In this document: positions 50,701 through 58,970 of the stretch, piece by piece
Numbering within the stretch: the stretch's first letter is position 1
Layout: each line of letters starts with the position of its first letter
Assembly (NCBI GenBank): GCA_020091685.1
Contig: CM034606.1
Span: forward strand, 16,709,695 to 16,773,694
Length of the DNA stretch: 64,000 bases
DNA from: Lutjanus erythropterus
Lineage: Eukaryota; Chordata; Actinopteri; Lutjaniformes; Lutjanidae
Reading direction: 5' to 3'
Position numbers and translations under genes: made by a program
Notes under the pieces: model-generated
Told to the model about the DNA's origin: nothing
Databases searched by the model: none
What the model saw: the letters and a program-made list of their open reading frames with translations, nothing else

Positions 50701-53546
50701 TCATTCGAATAAAAGGTGTGTTGGTTTCTGTATTCTTGATCAGAATATATGTTATTATTCTGTGTCAAATAATTATCTTTCGTTTTGTTTTCCTTATAAT
50801 GTCCATAATACTTTTGAAATGCATATTTGTCCTTAAATGCTCCAGGTTGCTGTTGTCCATAACAGGCAGGATTTTCAACTGCGTCATTACTAAATTGAGC
50901 ATATTGTGGCAGTTGGTCTGAAATGTTAGGATTGACCCACCCAGTCTGTTTGTGAGAAGATGTTCCAACACCAAAACTCTCCCTCAACTCTATTTTCTCC
51001 GGTTCTTTATTTATAATTTGCTGATTTTCTCCTCTGTATTTGTCTCTCGGTAAAGTTAGTTCCTCCTTTATCACAGCTGCTCTTGGGTAAGCCTGTGCAT
51101 GTTGGTCTTTTTCTATTAAGGCAGTTATCTCTTGTTTCCATGGAGAGACAGCTGTTTTCAGACTGAGATTTTCTGTGTCTTGACTGTTTGTCTGTCTCCA
51201 CCTATCCTGTGTGGACACATTACTGTAGTCATGTTTGTTGTCACTGAGCTGCTGATATCTATCCACCTCTGAGAATTCCCTTCCCACTGTTTCATTAAAA
51301 TGTTGCTCAGTATTTGCCTTACTTATTAAATATTGTCTGGTTTGATTGTCAGCATTTAGTCCTGGTGCCCCTGTAGCCGAATAAGATGGTTTATACCTGT
51401 TTACATCTCCTCCCAGAGTTTCTACGTTATCCATCATGCCTTGCTTATAGGGAGTAAATGACGATAAGTCTTCATAGAGATTCTGTCCATTAGCCAGCTG
51501 ATTGCCAGCGTAATTTTCAGGTAAGAAGCCAGTGAACCCAGAGTGATGAACCATCCCACCTTGCATCTGAGCTGCCTGGTAATCACCTGAATTGTACTCT
51601 GAATATTGTCCTGTATGTGCTGTTGCAGGCTGAGAATTAAGTATTAATCCGGAGTTATGATATGGGTTTACATATTGATGTGAAGCAGCATTTGTCCTGC
51701 TGGCTTCCTCTGCCTGGTGATATTGGATGTCTTGATCTGGAAAGTCAGGGATATCTATCACAGTGTCTCTAGGCTCCTGGATAGGGGGCTGTTTGTTTCT
51801 CTCCTGTGTCTCCAAGCCTTTAAATTTGGGAGGGCTGTATGTGCTTTTTACTCTCTTCCTGTTGTCTTTGAGATTGAAAAGCAGGCTTGTGGCTCTGGAT
51901 TTGTAACTGGACATCCGAACATCAGGAGTGGCTCCCCGGCTTTCTGCTCGCACTGGAGGATGTTCCACAGGTTGAGGGGAAACTGCATACTGGTGGATCT
52001 CTGATGTCTCTATTTCTTGATGTGCATGGACTGAAGGTGTGAGCAGCTGGCTGATGTTGAACGGAGTTGTGCTTGTGTTATTGCTGACAACATTTGATGC
52101 AACTGTATTTGCGTAGTTGGGAATTAAGTTATCGTTGCTATAAAGTATTTCCTGTTGATTTACTGTCATACTGGTTGTGATATTTTGCTCTGTCATCATT
52201 TTGATTTTTTGCTGGAGGGCTTTGACGGAGCTGATGGTGTCCTGGACTCGTCGAGACATCTCAATGGTAGGTGATGCAGTTGATGGGCGCTGGGATGGGA
52301 GCCTGTTAGTTCCCAGGCTCTGCGCCCGCCTCCTGTGGGGATAATGACCTGCCAACTCTGACTCACACCGTTTCTCCACGGGCAAAGCTTTCTGCAGCAT
52401 TGTGGATGTTGAGGTGGAGCGTGATGGAGTGGGAGGAACCACAGGCGCCATGTTCTTCCTAGGGTGTCTGATACCCCTCTCCTCGAACCTATAAGGACCC
52501 TGTGGTTGTGCCTCCAGTGAAAGCTCTTTGTACATGGGTGTCTCATACCATTTAGGGAACTCTGAGCTGTGCATAAACCCTGAGACTTCTCCTTGTTGGA
52601 AGGGAAACCTGTTATGGTCCCTCCATACCTTGAAGGGACTAAACTCACTGTGTATAAAGAAGTTAGAGTTACAGTTGACCTGCGCGGACATGCTGTGTTT
52701 ACTGTGGGAAGATCTCATAAAAGAAGATGCAGAGTTCATGTGGGCCATTGCTGCAACTTCAGAGGAGTAGAAGTTGGCGTCTCGGGATGAGAATGGGCCA
52801 GCTGTGGGGAAATGACCACTGTTAAAGTTTTGCTGGTATGATGTGGAGAATTCAGAGAGTTCCTTTTGGATGCTCATCAGAGCGGACTTGTCCCAGCTTG
52901 TCTCATCATTCCACTCTCTGAGGTTACTGTCCATTACTGCCCCATCCCTGTGTCCCTCAGAGTTAAAAGCTCGGATGAGAGAGGAAACTCTGGATCGACT
53001 TCTGCGTTGCTGCAAGCTCAACTCTGTGGCTCCATTGCTATGGAAGGACAGCTGTTCTTGCCTCAGAGAGTCCTCCTGTTGAGAGGTTTCCACAAAGGAG
53101 TGCTGGAATGTGGCAGAAACCCTCCCCTGTGTCCTTTCCCCATAAACCTCCCACTGTGGATCTCTCTGGATCTCAGCCCCATACATCCCTCCATGTATCC
53201 AGTCCTGTCCGTACTGCTGCACCCTGAGGCTGAAGCTCTCATGTGCAGCTCTCTTGAGTTCCTCCCTCTCTCTTTCTTCTCTGTCTCTGTCCTGTCCACT
53301 GTGGCCGAAGGCCAGCTGTCTGTCTCTCTGAGAGCAGGGTGAAGATGAACAGAGGTCTGAGTCATTATAAACAGCCTCATCTCCAATGCAGAGACTCCTG
53401 AACGCTCGATCCGTCAGATTGCTAACCTCACGGTCAGTCTCATCCAGAAAGGACCCACCGCTGGAGGTGTCACTGTAGCCTCCATCACTGTGTTTTCGAT
53501 GCCCGCCACTCTTTCGGCCTGAGCGGCGCTTCTCAACTGAGGTCAT
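41760..53546 (-). CDS. cefip: C10orf71/CEFIP orthologue (cardiac-enriched FHL2-interacting protein), 3,928 residues in one exon
   Basis: A single 11.8-kb open frame. The start is fixed by an in-frame TGA nine bases upstream (53556-53558), and A lies at -3. The N-terminus carries DETDREVSNLTDRAFRSLCI (residues 35-54), a block I recognise from C10orf71. Near the C-terminus, about residues 3722-3752, lies a conserved segment (FVVDVPVQVKTKTFFDPETG). The rest is disordered, with two expanded charged arrays: a Lys/Glu/Gln/Ala block (about 1000-1495) and an Arg/Glu/Gln/Ala block (about 2820-3250). The last 600 residues are Ser/Pro-rich. Human CEFIP (about 1,435 residues) binds FHL2 at the cardiac Z-disc, influences calcineurin-NFAT signalling and is linked to cardiomyopathy. 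Neighbouring VSTM4 and WDFY4 support orthology. Function in this fish is inferred. Confidence 0.88.
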   Translation of the reverse strand: MTSVEKRRSGRKSGGHRKHSDGGYSDTSSGGSFLDETDREVSNLTDRAFRSLCIGDEAVYNDSDLCSSSPCSQRDRQLAFGHSGQDRDREEREREELKRAAHESFSLRVQQYGQDWIHGGMYGAEIQRDPQWEVYGERTQGRVSATFQHSFVETSQQEDSLRQEQLSFHSNGATELSLQQRRSRSRVSSLIRAFNSEGHRDGAVMDSNLREWNDETSWDKSALMSIQKELSEFSTSYQQNFNSGHFPTAGPFSSRDANFYSSEVAAMAHMNSASSFMRSSHSKHSMSAQVNCNSNFFIHSEFSPFKVWRDHNRFPFQQGEVSGFMHSSEFPKWYETPMYKELSLEAQPQGPYRFEERGIRHPRKNMAPVVPPTPSRSTSTSTMLQKALPVEKRCESELAGHYPHRRRAQSLGTNRLPSQRPSTASPTIEMSRRVQDTISSVKALQQKIKMMTEQNITTSMTVNQQEILYSNDNLIPNYANTVASNVVSNNTSTTPFNISQLLTPSVHAHQEIETSEIHQYAVSPQPVEHPPVRAESRGATPDVRMSSYKSRATSLLFNLKDNRKRVKSTYSPPKFKGLETQERNKQPPIQEPRDTVIDIPDFPDQDIQYHQAEEASRTNAASHQYVNPYHNSGLILNSQPATAHTGQYSEYNSGDYQAAQMQGGMVHHSGFTGFLPENYAGNQLANGQNLYEDLSSFTPYKQGMMDNVETLGGDVNRYKPSYSATGAPGLNADNQTRQYLISKANTEQHFNETVGREFSEVDRYQQLSDNKHDYSNVSTQDRWRQTNSQDTENLSLKTAVSPWKQEITALIEKDQHAQAYPRAAVIKEELTLPRDKYRGENQQIINKEPEKIELRESFGVGTSSHKQTGWVNPNISDQLPQYAQFSNDAVENPACYGQQQPGAFKDKYAFQKYYGHYKENKTKDNYLTQNNNIYSDQEYRNQHTFYSNDMLTQETGQGKPMPKGQEMQSLQLIEAKSQFEPNMQKKLLSNPDNASAPTLEKRVEQRQLVEVKAEQAVADHVKAQHAQAELAKAQHWAQVEQPKVESARLILAGQTGSEKVKAEQAKAELKEFESVNQAKDEHIEDKRKEEQTRAEQTRIQKVTEEPENITEEAGAKQMREVQGEQVTAEQAEAERLKEEHIKTELVKTVQTGQGETEQARREKVTAEQLEEERLRAEQAERERVEAEQIRTEKIKAEQAESERRKAEQAKQEQIKEQQAKTEQARLEKMKEQQAKAEHARLEQMKEQQAKAEQARLEQQVKAEQARLEQMKEQQAKAEQAILEQTREQQGKLEQIKEQQAKAEQARLEQMKEQQAKVEQATQEQMKEQQVKAEQARLEQQAKAEQTRLEQMKEQQAKAEQARLEQQAKAEQARLQQMKEQQAKLEQIKEQQAKAEQAKLEQIKEQQAKAEQAKLEQLKEQQAKAKEAQLAKLEQTKVKLPEAELTKTENMQEKLTKPTAKITQQVKSEPDKVEQVKTELAKAKAELAKIKEKMRGEQKEKVRNTILAKEDGVKKDEPLKVNITKNEEHKDQEQAMQTHQQREDSVVVKSQSIDPANRGITEYERLREKYGFTDTDSTDRNKSSTAENISSNNPNETSALPLDKVKTTYNEISKDKYSPPSIFATSNTEIKDEMPDEVTESPYVYSESSKEFKLSGADYLPTNVDRANIGTAADKVKDGTLDKLEKYNPVKHTDVSQQRDSDFVKPLALERKPKSNEHSVGPGKDQHFTPPRALSHKERAQTKQEILTSKIKAHAEKEISAIKEKGFAIRDGFMSKTSAKQLAGSQNINIRQRPPSHEVPKKHESTMSSNTTPKHQMEPSGKQMEPVKSVSPPVKSAATTSQLVDHLQKQVPKEPMKSNDNVPKPPKEAKQTGSYTMSTDESLAESAKKENQSGVKPPMPSKEQAPKNKQAKQESNHGEISAKQKEGLKDNPAVNTDHLNKKIDNQATARVGGESSKSVKTEKAESQQEAVDEDSTPSLKLVFGQNETPVADDSLQITGIMVTVRERNPSVNSTQNQINAKEQECSNSDKCHPSSDLEVNNRNTFSKEAGKVEVKDKGAPQNTHPTVKEDLNKIGINNHPENVQETSTLETRQNNMSENVNVKMMSSSANARPQRETQVQESLTEKGVTLTATVPAKNKAETQPPVCKQEMIARETKDYTNKMLKENSAKRAGNEDVKSHTKGKNPENMQTAHTNENFMAKMVNTGINYMNDSNRVHAETVIKHDTHPSMKDDMTTVINPSESRSADGRNAPLLERKRHDPTPPKPINKTSSSNHFTENENINISAKHQYQDSHIRENNQEDDTDVHIGSIAIRVVPALTEKDNLKMVGKHHVTTVPSDVTAAIEHKQVASSSHEEKVNTSNNEDRARDFPPSNEKQMAESLEDKSGAQLSDSLKISIQQNTINITSENAQDENRKPEKVNKYGKSVGGSKTQPVEGDYFQVVAGTNNEPHSGANVGGDTSDAHPKGGELPGLLPNKSATSNESYNEEKNEVFVLDQSKMKTMESSSVNVQEENMKRKSRETESNLVSKQSDGSSESNKSNKNEKTEAGQAIHIRKQHTENQSSFSARERQGSRNSHPSRENTVKEKPEVKPKPKERTSTIPEISAIADYARLKVIVSEDRETPIQEFPPNKKEGFFPLIQTRHSRRPVFTADPQDLSVKEKSLPNKTEVSSKVNKEPKPLVFPITEKEHLRTGMFKLGDKERQEKIPLEAKANDDILDNEEEHAQHLRERNKSPTTHLKSRGSEKQVTGTDTQRVCQIDQSIHQPKNSNLHATLGQVHNTEKSKHTPLRKDEKIENALAKTGEERPEILRERLETHHEETTAKQGRAKQLEEEQVEKRAEDMKIKYMIEESRASLAEEERRAAQREEERRTREREAIAIKIKERREKQREAERRAEEERKAKQIEEERAAQKEEEMRAKQREEDRRMKESEEKRKIKIEEERRAKLREEEERIRESERRAAQEEQQRRAAQEEQQRRAAQEEEQRRKAAQEEQQRRAAQEQQQRRAAQEEEQRRAAEEEQQRRAAQEEEQRRRAAQEEEQRRRAAQEEEQRRRAAKEEQQRRAAQEEEQRKKAAQEEQQRRAAQEQQQRRAAQEEERRRKAAQEEERRRKAAQEEQQKRAAQEEQQRRAAQEEEQQRRGAQEEQQRRAAQEAQQRRAALFKEQQRRAALIEEQRRAKQIEEKILNDSEDEKKRKQREEEQRKAEHQTEEQRSERQKREELMRAQREQEEIQAVQKVKTIMKQREEKQAKEDRTILAEAKQAALKEEEKRVAQEQVLSQREDEIMAKKREEEKLAAYREKERVAQMEEQKRAAQKMDALQYYAFTSTESERKSNERQLCSPLPSQRHNPTGLDSPEDSHTRPYRPPASPAPSLPRSSTSSPAFGGKPLMFRVKDNTNRGSSLTKSVRPRFHKNFGEDFRVGSPMGSDRGEEEHETMRRSIDSGLNRLASIKESSTFQPGTSSQDYSASLPHYRPYSRRSIALDEDDSRSVISNMSEDVESFATSAADLADVRGLYDYERPESACSFSSDVSRLGKPPAVPPKSEKAMRRAKRLATRRIKKELSKAVAATPAGTEKPLQEVSGTPSSSSTEVRSSNHYAVASPHFSPPVSLAHAPTLGSSLPSSHTEHQSSHSSFYASPHATGPVSLPAASPHATAPVSIPVASPHAAGPASHPAAPKTVADVPSSPTLHHAKHPAPVTQYHVESSYPQSYPMTQRKVLQDLGSGQYFVVDVPVQVKTKTFFDPETGKYVQLNVRESSQSASRPQPQQAYLQPQLKPQIHGKLQQQPLSQDSPAGKPHALYQGYHGYPQGYQPAAIKRSSAPVTLHQDQQPVNESHSYGYPAPEMGQNSEGRRYSPEKTPYMDTVNDTDKTYNTAYNTHSPYESFPQCDTNSQLAGSSVCENDNSAPSQYQPRDIITMSELEDFMELSDW
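42530..42670 (-). repeat. short coding repeat ASPHATGPVSLP in CEFIP
   Basis: Four imperfect units of about 12 residues (ASPHATGPVSLPA, ASPHATAPVSIPV, ASPHAAGPASHPA, with a leading ASPHFSPPVSLAH further upstream) in the Pro/Ser-rich region before the conserved C-terminal segment. Confidence 0.75.
44020..44690 (-). repeat. coding tandem repeat 2 in CEFIP (RRAAQEEEQ type, about 24 units)
   Basis: About 24 consecutive 9- or 10-residue units of the form RRAAQEEEQ, with variants RRKAAQEEQQ and RRAAQEQQQ. The DNA period is 27 or 30 bp (plus strand cctcttgagcagctctcctt). The flanks (about 43630-45060) are also Arg/Glu-rich with irregular EERRAKQ(R/I)EE repeats. The units are similar enough for copy number to change by slippage or unequal exchange. 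Confidence 0.92.
49170..50550 (-). repeat. coding tandem repeat 1 in CEFIP (KAEQARLEQMKEQQ type)
   Basis: Codes for units of about 15 residues (LEQMKEQQAKAEQAR) mixed with 11-residue units (LEQQAKAEQAR), with a looser flank of (x)AEQ(A/x)(K/R) repeats on the N-terminal side. The units differ by one 4-residue insertion, so both remain compatible with a continuous helix. The DNA shows the same period (33 or 45 bp), with recurring agcttgttgctctttcatct on the plus strand. Confidence 0.9.
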
Positions 53547-53760
53547 GATGCAGGCTCACTAACAAAGAGCTCTGTCCTCAGTTGTTCTGTCATTCATGCA
53601 AACACGGGCCTCAAAATAATACACTCTGCCTGCTGCTGCTGGAGCTACAGGGCCCAGAGTTTGGGGCCCCCAGTCAGGATTTTGTACAGCCAGTAGCTCC
53701 TAAGGCATTCTGCCTTTTAGTTGGCCTCTGTCCACAAAAGTCCTGGAATCTGATGTTTTC
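53547..53760 (-). other. CEFIP exon 2, 5' UTR part
   Basis: Non-coding part of the large exon, bounded by a good acceptor (ctcttctcttctag, ending at 53761). The first exonic bases are GAAAACATCAG. It includes the end of a small upstream reading frame that begins in exon 1. Confidence 0.75.
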
Positions 53761-54753
53761 CTAGAAGAGAAGAGAACCAAGAATTAGCCTGGACCTCACT
53801 GGCACTCACATAACCATTCATCTTAACAGAAACTGTTTTATATGTTTGCATGATATATGTGATGCACTACAACCTCGGGTCTCGTTTATAAAATAGACTT
53901 ATGATAAGTTTTGATCTTAAAAACCACACAAAGTCTGAACTTGACTTTAATGATTATTCTGCTCGTTATGCCAGAATATCACAGTTTGTGACTTATATGT
54001 GTTTAAGCCTGTGGTGAACTTTGCATTAGCTTATGAGCAATGTGATAAGAATTATCAATTAAAGGTGTGAGGAATTAATAGCAACACAATCCCAAGTAAT
54101 GCTTTTGGCTTTGTTTGTCACCCCACAACTACTAGTCCACTGAACAATATGTGTTGCCTGGCTTCAATCTTCTCTACCATCACCGTGATCTCGTCTTCCT
54201 GTCTTTCAGTCCATGGCTTAATCCTGACTAAACCCTTCTTTGTGCTGCATCAATGTAAGAGGAAATCACTAATTGTAAGGTAGGTATTATCACAGGTCAC
54301 AGTCACAAATTCCCATCTTAGATCCTGCATAAACAAAGTTTTTATGAATTAAACCTCACCACGCTGTCAGAAATTATCTTAAGACTAAGCTCAAGAACAA
54401 ATCTAGGACCATTTTTATAAATGAGGCCCCTTGACTCAAAACCTAAGCTAAACACAGTGTTTTCTCTCATGTGAGATCATTTCTAACTCTCTTGTTCTGG
54501 TGTTTAATTTAAGATAGTTGGCCTTGATAAGAAGCTTTTTTTTTCTCTTTGCATTGAGCAGCAATGTACTGTATGTGGTTCTGAAAACAGCTCTGTAAAT
54601 CCTTCTACTCGATCACTATGACCTTCAGAGACATGTTGTGAATAAAACTACACTGTTGCTAGGCACAGTAAAGACAGCCTCACGTGAGTTATTTTGGGAA
54701 AGCAAGACACATCCATGCAAACTTAGATGGCCACACACAGATATATTCACAGA

Positions 54754-54790
<37 letters not shown>

Positions 54791-57360
54791 TTCTTTTGTG
54801 GATGACTTTGATCGTCTGGGATATTGACACTTTAATTATAATGAATTTAAATGCATACTTGGTATGCATAATCTTCGTGTATGACCCACTAGAAATGTGT
54901 GGTGGTGTCTCTGCAGGGACTCTGCCTTCTGCATATATTTTCTTATTTTAGCATTACTTTTTTGCTGTCTTCAGGACATTTTTCCAACTTCAAAGAGATG
55001 AGACTCAACAATCAACTATCTTTCTGGTGCATACACCTTTAACATTAATCAAGTTCATATTAATAAGAGGTTAGACAAGTTAGACCAGCAGGTAAGACTT
55101 CCATCAAGCTGTTTCTCTGTCAGTCAAAGAGTCAAAAAGTCTGCTTAGGATTGGGCAACTCTAACTTTACATTGGAAACTAATCGTGCATCTTTGGTTTT
55201 ACTACAGCACGGAGAGAGCAGGTGGAAAGCAGATTAAAATATACTTATGTAGAAGTGCTGCTAAATTGAGATTTGAAACGTAAAATTAGAAAGTTTCTTG
55301 CTGGTGTAAGTTGATGATTTGTCATCTAAAATATCTAAATATGACTTTTTCATTAATCAGAAACAACTGTATTTAAATTAGGTTAAATAAAAATATTAAC
55401 ATTATGATCAGTGGTGGGTTTTTTTGTGTGGATAAAGTTAGCGTTTCTGGTCTGTACATCGGAAACATTCACAGCCACGGGGTGAGTGCTGTGTGACATA
55501 TTCATGACACCGTGACTTTTCGTGGCCTTGTTATTCTCACTCATCACTCACAGTAAGCTGACTCTTGTGCTTTGCTTGTGGAGGGCCTTCAAAACTGTAG
55601 TTGTAATGAATGAGAATATCATCACTGTTGGGCTGAAACCTCATCTCTCTATATCTCTATTTTATTTTCAGAAATGAATGCACTTGATCACCCTTTATAT
55701 CTGTGTATGGGTAATATCCAATGAAAAGTGTTAAAAAGGGCTACAAACCTCGATGAAGCAGTGTTAAATTATTTTAAAAACACAGGGTTTTTTTCATTTC
55801 CTGAAAAGTATAGGTTTTGGACATGCAAGGTTTACGTATGATTATATATGACATTATGACATATGATAGAAGGGAGAGTATTATTTAGGTTTTTCCAATA
55901 CTGGTGCTAAAACAGCACCAGTACCTGAAAAAAGAGGTGGAAAATGTTGACTAAATTAAATTGTTGACAAAATCGTTATTGCTACGTTAAATTGAACAAG
56001 ATATTACCTGTTAAAAGATTTTAAGTTTTCTTAAATATATAAATACATTTAAACATGTAAATTAGCCTACCTATTTACACATGATTGTTTTTAAACATTT
56101 GATGCATGTCTTGCCACACTTAATAGCCATAATTTTGACTGTTCAACTTGGCATTTCAAACATGTTTAAGGTAGCTTCCAGCTAACAGAAGGCCTCCTGT
56201 TGCCAGAGCCGTGTAGAATGAGTGTTGTAATATTAACTAGCAGGTTGGTGATGCTTTTGTAACGTCCGCACCAGAGGTCAACTATTTTAGTCGAAAGCTC
56301 GTAATCTGCGTTGTGATTCGGTCTGGTAATTTCCAGTCGTATAGGAACCGGTGCCATATTGGCATCATGTTTCAGTACCCAAGCCTAATATGATATAATA
56401 TTCAACATTTTGGCAATAAAACAATTATTGTCATCCAATCAAGAGCGAGAGCCCTCCCACAGCCTTCTGATTGCATACTCCATCTGTTGGGCTGTGCTTT
56501 TTGAATAAAATGTTTGTATATTTAGAGGCAACAAGGGTAACGTCATGGTTAAATTTACTGCAGCTGCTGGGCAGCCGTCACCTTTCTCAGAATATCCAGT
56601 AGTTCATTAACATCTTCTGACCTGGACACCGTCCATCAGCCACACACCACAGTGCTGTACTGACTGGCTAAATCAGTGTCAAACGAAACTGGTGCAGAAA
56701 TTAAAGGAGGTTTAAAGATATCATGCAACACCTTAAACTACAGCTTGACTTTCAATCTACATGCTCCCTATCTCTACCAAAATAAGACATTCAGTGGGGA
56801 AAGAATAATCTACATACATCAGAAAGAAGCATTTAAAATGATGCAGTTCTGCTAACTGTCCCTAATTTGAGCCCCTCTTTGCCACAATAATCTCATGTCA
56901 CACTGCCAGGGTGATTTCTGTTCATTCTTGCATGTGATAGGTTTATTTTTGTCCGGTGACGGGCCTCCAACTCTAAAACCTGACACCAAAGAGGCCTCAT
57001 TTTCAGAGGGACTGTGGTCCAAAATGGAGCCTGAACAGCAGCAAATCTGTCACGTCTGGAAGGAGAAAGTATACGACTAAATGTTTATGAATGTCAGCAA
57101 CTGTCAGAAGAATAAAATGAAATTATATCAATCAATACCTTCGGTAAATGAATGTGTATTTTCTTTGGATTTAAGCAGAGAATGTAAGCATGTCTTTTCA
57201 TTTATTTATCTGCAAGAAAATGCCCACTCTTACAACTAAACTCATTGCAAATGAGAAGGCATGCATGTGTGGAAACTTTTCTCTTAGGCTTTTCAGACAT
57301 ATATTATTTAACAGGAATGTAGAGTGAGCTCTTGGCTTACCTTTCAGATTTATAATCCAT
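53700..57360 (-). CDS. upstream reading frame (26 codons) in the CEFIP leader, spliced
   Basis: An ATG at 57360-57358 (MDYKSE) runs across the predicted splice junction into exon 2 and ends at a TAG at 53702-53700. It is out of frame with the main protein. It exists only if exon 1 is joined to exon 2 as predicted. Such frames often lower translation of the main product. There is no evidence that the peptide itself has a role. Confidence 0.35.
54755..54789. repeat. (CA)n microsatellite
   Basis: About 17 CA units in CEFIP intron 1. Confidence 0.95.
54797..54990 (+). mobile_element. fragment of dispersed element (tatgacccact family), copy 1
   Basis: Contains tgtatgacccactagaaatg, ggtggtgtctctgcaggga and ctgccttctgcatatatttt, then ttgctgtcttcaggac. 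The same order of landmarks occurs at 58037-58270 and, inverted, at 60985-61085. Confidence 0.6.
55886..56387. mobile_element. short inverted-repeat element (ggtgccaatatggcacc family)
   Basis: Left end ttaggtttttccaatactgg with gctaaaacagcaccagtacc. The right end in reverse complement is ttaggcttgggtactgaaac, followed by atgatgccaatatggcaccg. About 0.5 kb, non-coding, in CEFIP intron 1. Confidence 0.6.
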
Positions 57361-57470
57361 AATTTTGGCCTTATTGAAAACTCCTCTCAAGGTCCAGTCC
57401 AGAGGCCTCGCTGATCCGCTCCTGCCCCGTCACCTCACACAAGCCCCCTCTGGCAGCTCTGGCTCTTTCT
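57341..57470 (-). other. CEFIP exon 1, non-coding
   Basis: Inferred from a strong donor (CTGAAAG|gtaagcc) whose last exonic base is 57341 and from a TATA box about 30 bp upstream of 57470. It ends with a 20-nt piece that opens an upstream reading frame. The exact 5' end is an estimate. Confidence 0.55.
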
Positions 57471-57494
57471 ATTGACAACAATCCAAATCAAAAA

Positions 57495-57709
57495 GCTCTA
57501 TATAGTCCACAGTCAGGTCTTTGAGCATCTGACCAGAATCAGGCAACGGGCCTCGGGGCCGGAGACCAGACAGAAATAGAGGAGTTGTCCCAGAGAGAGT
57601 GTCCACCATGGGGGACAGAATGAGGGCTCAAACTAGCATGCGGATCTGTGAGATCCTTTGGTGTCGAGTGTCAGACGGATGAAACAAACAGCCTCTCAAC
57701 TATTTATAA
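57495..57709 (-). promoter_or_regulatory. CEFIP promoter: TATA box and MEF2-like site
   Basis: On the minus strand a TATA element (CTATATAGAG) covers 57505-57496. About 195 bp upstream, the plus strand reads ctatttataa (57700-57709), which fits the MEF2 pattern YTAWWWWTAR except for the final base (A or G allowed), and so is a good match. MEF2 drives many muscle genes, in line with a heart and muscle protein. No CArG box was seen. Confidence 0.5.
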
Positions 57710-58036
57710 ATCTGGACAGCTTACTGCTGGCCATTAGCAGCTAGAACTCACAAACTGGGGAAAGTGTTACTACTGGTTGAGGAGGTTGTGGGGTCTAAAC
57801 CAGGAGAAAAAACGACTTATTTCCTGAAGATGTATTGTTATTGTGAGTGAGTGGGAGTGGGGGGTGGGTGGGTGCTCCTTTAGGGGACATAAATAACTCA
57901 ATTGGCTCACACTGGAGTGCCACCCTCTTCGATGAACAGAGCTGACAAGCACTACATGGAGTGTCAACAAGTGGCTCTTGGTTACCACCCACCTGCTATC
58001 AGCACCATAGACTTGAATGAAGCTTTTTATTGACTT

Positions 58037-58270
58037 TAAAGGCATAATATGCAACATTTTCCTAAAAAGAAAACTGTTTATTTGAGTCAGAATGACTCAT
58101 ATAAACATAATTTCTCTCAATCATCACTTATGACCCACTGGAAGGGTGTGTTAGTGTCTGTATCTGCAGAGACCCTGCCCTCTGCCTGTATTTTCTATAT
58201 TTTTTAATCATATTTTGCTGTGATCAGGATGTTTTACCAAACTACAACATCAACATTTGACGTCCTGGGA
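58037..58270 (+). mobile_element. dispersed element (ttaaaggcataatatgcaac end), copy 2
   Basis: Begins ttaaaggcataatatgcaac, then attttcctaaaaag. It continues with ttatgacccactggaagggt, gtgtctgtatctgcagagac and cctgtattttctat. The inverted copy near 61085 has the same end (ttaaacgtataatatgcaac). It starts about 0.55 kb upstream of the CEFIP promoter. Confidence 0.65.
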
Positions 58271-58436
58271 ATGAAACTTAATATGACATGTTTTAGCCAA
58301 AGATGGCAAAAGTACACAAGTACTGTACTCAAGCAGAAGTACAGATACATCAGCACTATTTCAACTTCTTGGTTCAAGTAAAATGGAAAAAGTACAGGCT
58401 CTGAAATTTACTTAAAGAGTACATCCCATTATGTCT

Positions 58437-58970
58437 TTTATAAAACCTTTTATCTTGTTTTTGTGTTGTTATATTGTTCATGTTGATTTTGTCTTGTTAC
58501 GTCTTCTATGTAGTTTTCATCTTTTACAGTCTTTTCACACTTTTTTACACTCTTTTACATCATTGTTGTGTTGTTACATCTTGTAACATTGTTTTTGTCT
58601 TGTTATGTCTTTTATGTTGTTTTTGTCTTGTTATATTTTGTCACATCATTTTTGTCCTGTTACATTGTTTTTGTCTTGTCTTTTACATCATTTTTATTTA
58701 GTTATGTCTTGTCATTTTTGTCTTCTTGTGTATTGTTACCTCATTTTTGTCTAGTTATGTTGTTTTGTCTTGTTAAGTCTTTTCATGTCATTTTTATCTT
58801 GTTACATCTTGTTACATTGTATTCATCTTGTTGTGCCATTTACATTGTGTGATTTTTGTCTTATGTATTGTTAAATCATTTTTGTCTTGTTATGCCATTT
58901 TGTCTTGTTAAGTCTTGTTATGCTATATTCATCTTGTTACACCAGTTATGTTGTTTTTGTCGTTTTGTTA
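58437..58970. repeat. minisatellite of ttttgtcttgttacatc-type units
   Basis: About 0.5 kb of degenerate tandem units, each roughly 20-35 bp, built from tttttgtcttgttatgtctt, ttgttacatcatttttgtc and similar variants. One strand is T-rich with almost no long A runs. Open frames across it are repeat artefacts. Confidence 0.85.

Larger units (their letters stand above)
53761..57340. other. CEFIP intron 1
   Basis: A 3.6-kb intron containing a CA microsatellite, a fragment of a dispersed element (54797-54990) and a short inverted-repeat element (55886-56387). No coding exon is recognised. Confidence 0.6.
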
